Source: Desulfobacterales bacterium (GTDB lineage Bacteria > Desulfobacterota > Desulfobacteria > Desulfobacterales > C00003106). From it: 7,611 bases of DNA. The DNA lies in contig JAUVFC010000081.1 in assembly GCA_030594505.1 (NCBI GenBank), forward strand, positions 1-7,611, in the 5' to 3' direction. Within the stretch, counting starts at the first letter, position 1, and every line of letters starts with the position of its first letter. A model generated the notes under the pieces. That model had not been told where the DNA came from. It saw only the letters and a program-made list of their open reading frames with translations, and did no database searches. The position numbers and the translations under genes were made by a program. Positions 6,608-7,611 of the stretch are shown here, one piece after another.

Positions 6608-7611
6608 GTGAATCGGTTGTTTTGACGATAGAAGACCTGTGTACATATTTTTATTCGAGGAATAAGCAGGCGTTCATCCGATCGGTGGATGGCGTATCCC
6701 TTGAGATCAACAGGGGCGAGACACTCGGCATAGTGGGTGAAAGCGGCAGCGGCAAAAGCGTCACATCCTTTTCTGTCATGGGCCTGATTGATACGGAACC
6801 GGGCATTGTCAGCGGCAGGATAGATTTTAACTCCAACGGTATTCGGAAAAATCTGCTTCAGGGCCTTGATGATTACGTGAAACTGAATAAGAGAAACGGC
6901 AGAATAATGGACGTGTACAAAGATAACGTTGGATGGCAGAAAAACGTTGATCACGTGATGCGCGGGATACGGGGTAGAGAAATATCCATCATTTTTCAGA
7001 ACCCCAAGCTTTCATTTAATCCGTTTATCACAATCGGCAATCAGATAACAGAGTCCATAATGCTCAACACCAGGATAAAAAACTGTCGCGAGGCAAAGGA
7101 ACGGGCTTTGTACTGGCTCGAACAGGTTAAAATAGACTCTCCCCGGCTCAGGTTCAACAATTACCCTTATGGCCTGTCCGGCGGCATGTGCCAGCGAGCG
7201 ATGATCGCGATGGCCCTGTCCGCAGAGCCCGTTCTTCTGATAGCTGATGAAGCGACAACAGGACTCGACGCCACCATACAGTCGAGGATCGTGGACCTGC
7301 TCGCAGAGATCAAATCTGCATTCGGCGTTACGACCATGCTTATAAGCCACGATATCAATATTATTACACGGCTTTCTGACAATGTTGCAGTAATGTACGG
7401 CGGCATGGTAATGGAATACGGCCCTGCAAAGGAGATCCTGTCTGAGGATTTTGAATTCAAGCATCCATACACCGCAGCCCTCCTCGCATCAATTCCAAGC
7501 CACAAGGACAAGGAGAAAGGCCACTTGCGTGCTATTAAGGGAGATGTGCTGGATACGATCAATATACCGGAAGGTTGCAGGTTCTATCCCCGATGCAATC
7601 GGGTGACTGAC
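6604..7611 (+). CDS. ABC importer ATPase, OppD/DppD type, 3' end outside window
   Basis: From ATG at 6604 (ATGA overlap with the permease stop; site AGAGGA at 6588-6593) the frame stays open for 336 codons to the window end. It is the cytoplasmic ATP-hydrolysing subunit. Visible motifs are Walker A GESGSGKS (45-52), Q-loop IIFQNP (Q132), signature LSGGMCQR (191-198), Walker B LLIADE (catalytic E216), D-loop GLDA (220-223) and H-loop SHD (H249). The OppD/DppD C-terminal region follows, with HPYTAALLASIP from 287 and the cysteine motif GCRFYPRC (324-331), here cut before its last cysteine. Departures from the usual family are DEATTGLD for DEPTTALD, GGMCQR for GGMRQR, and about 30 extra residues between Walker A and the Q-loop (roughly 80-117). 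Key catalytic residues are all present, so it should be active. A second ATPase is expected downstream. Confidence 0.94.
   Translation, partial: MSESVVLTIEDLCTYFYSRNKQAFIRSVDGVSLEINRGETLGIVGESGSGKSVTSFSVMGLIDTEPGIVSGRIDFNSNGIRKNLLQGLDDYVKLNKRNGRIMDVYKDNVGWQKNVDHVMRGIRGREISIIFQNPKLSFNPFITIGNQITESIMLNTRIKNCREAKERALYWLEQVKIDSPRLRFNNYPYGLSGGMCQRAMIAMALSAEPVLLIADEATTGLDATIQSRIVDLLAEIKSAFGVTTMLISHDINIITRLSDNVAVMYGGMVMEYGPAKEILSEDFEFKHPYTAALLASIPSHKDKEKGHLRAIKGDVLDTINIPEGCRFYPRCNRVTD

Noticed and set aside
7012..7562. Two overlapping - strand reading frames of 150 and 131 residues
   Set aside because: Both lie opposite the ATPase gene, whose + strand frame carries all ABC motifs and simply has no stop within the window.

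Overview
The window is about 7.6 kb of moderate-GC bacterial DNA with every recognisable gene on the + strand. It most likely comes from a diderm (Gram-negative-type) bacterium. Three proteins carry Sec-type signal peptides. The solute-binding protein has no lipobox cysteine, so it should be free in a periplasm, and a TolB-like PD40 propeller protein is present. The intergenic inverted repeat at 1488-1563 belongs to a style of dispersed palindrome seen in many Gram-negative and uncultured lineages. I cannot name the phylum from this window; Nitrospirota, Desulfobacterota and Omnitrophota are guesses only.

Layout. (1) 1-1466: the 3' part of an exported PD40/TolB-like beta-propeller protein. 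Its start is upstream of the window, because the signal-peptide core is readable from base 3. It contains an unusual lysine-rich insert coded by eight tandem 12-bp units (792-887). (2) 1467-1607: a 141-bp gap holding a 76-bp imperfect inverted repeat and a strong ribosome binding site. (3) 1608-3086: an exported TPR-repeat protein. (4) 3087-3124: a short gap with a perfect AT-rich palindrome. (5) 3125-4744: a family 5 (peptide/nickel type) solute-binding protein. (6) 4744-5688 and 5714-6607: the two membrane permeases, OppB/DppB and OppC/DppC type. (7) 6604 to the window end: an OppD/DppD-type ATPase that runs off the right edge.

How they fit together. Genes 3 to 7 are tightly packed (gaps of 38 and 25 bp, overlaps of 1 and 4 bp) and look like one transcription unit for an ABC importer. 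The binding protein captures a peptide-like ligand in the periplasm, the two permeases form the channel, and the ATPase drives uptake. A second ATPase (OppF/DppF type) would be expected just downstream. The less usual part is the secreted TPR protein placed first in the unit, a possible periplasmic accessory to the importer. The PD40 gene upstream is separated from the unit by the inverted repeat and may be independent.

The importer itself is an ordinary family. The points worth a second look are the TPR gene in the operon, a roughly 30-residue insert in the ATPase between Walker A and the Q-loop, the tandem-repeat insert in the propeller protein, and the two palindromes. I saw no RNA genes, CRISPR array, transposase or origin, and no gene-free stretch longer than 300 bases.
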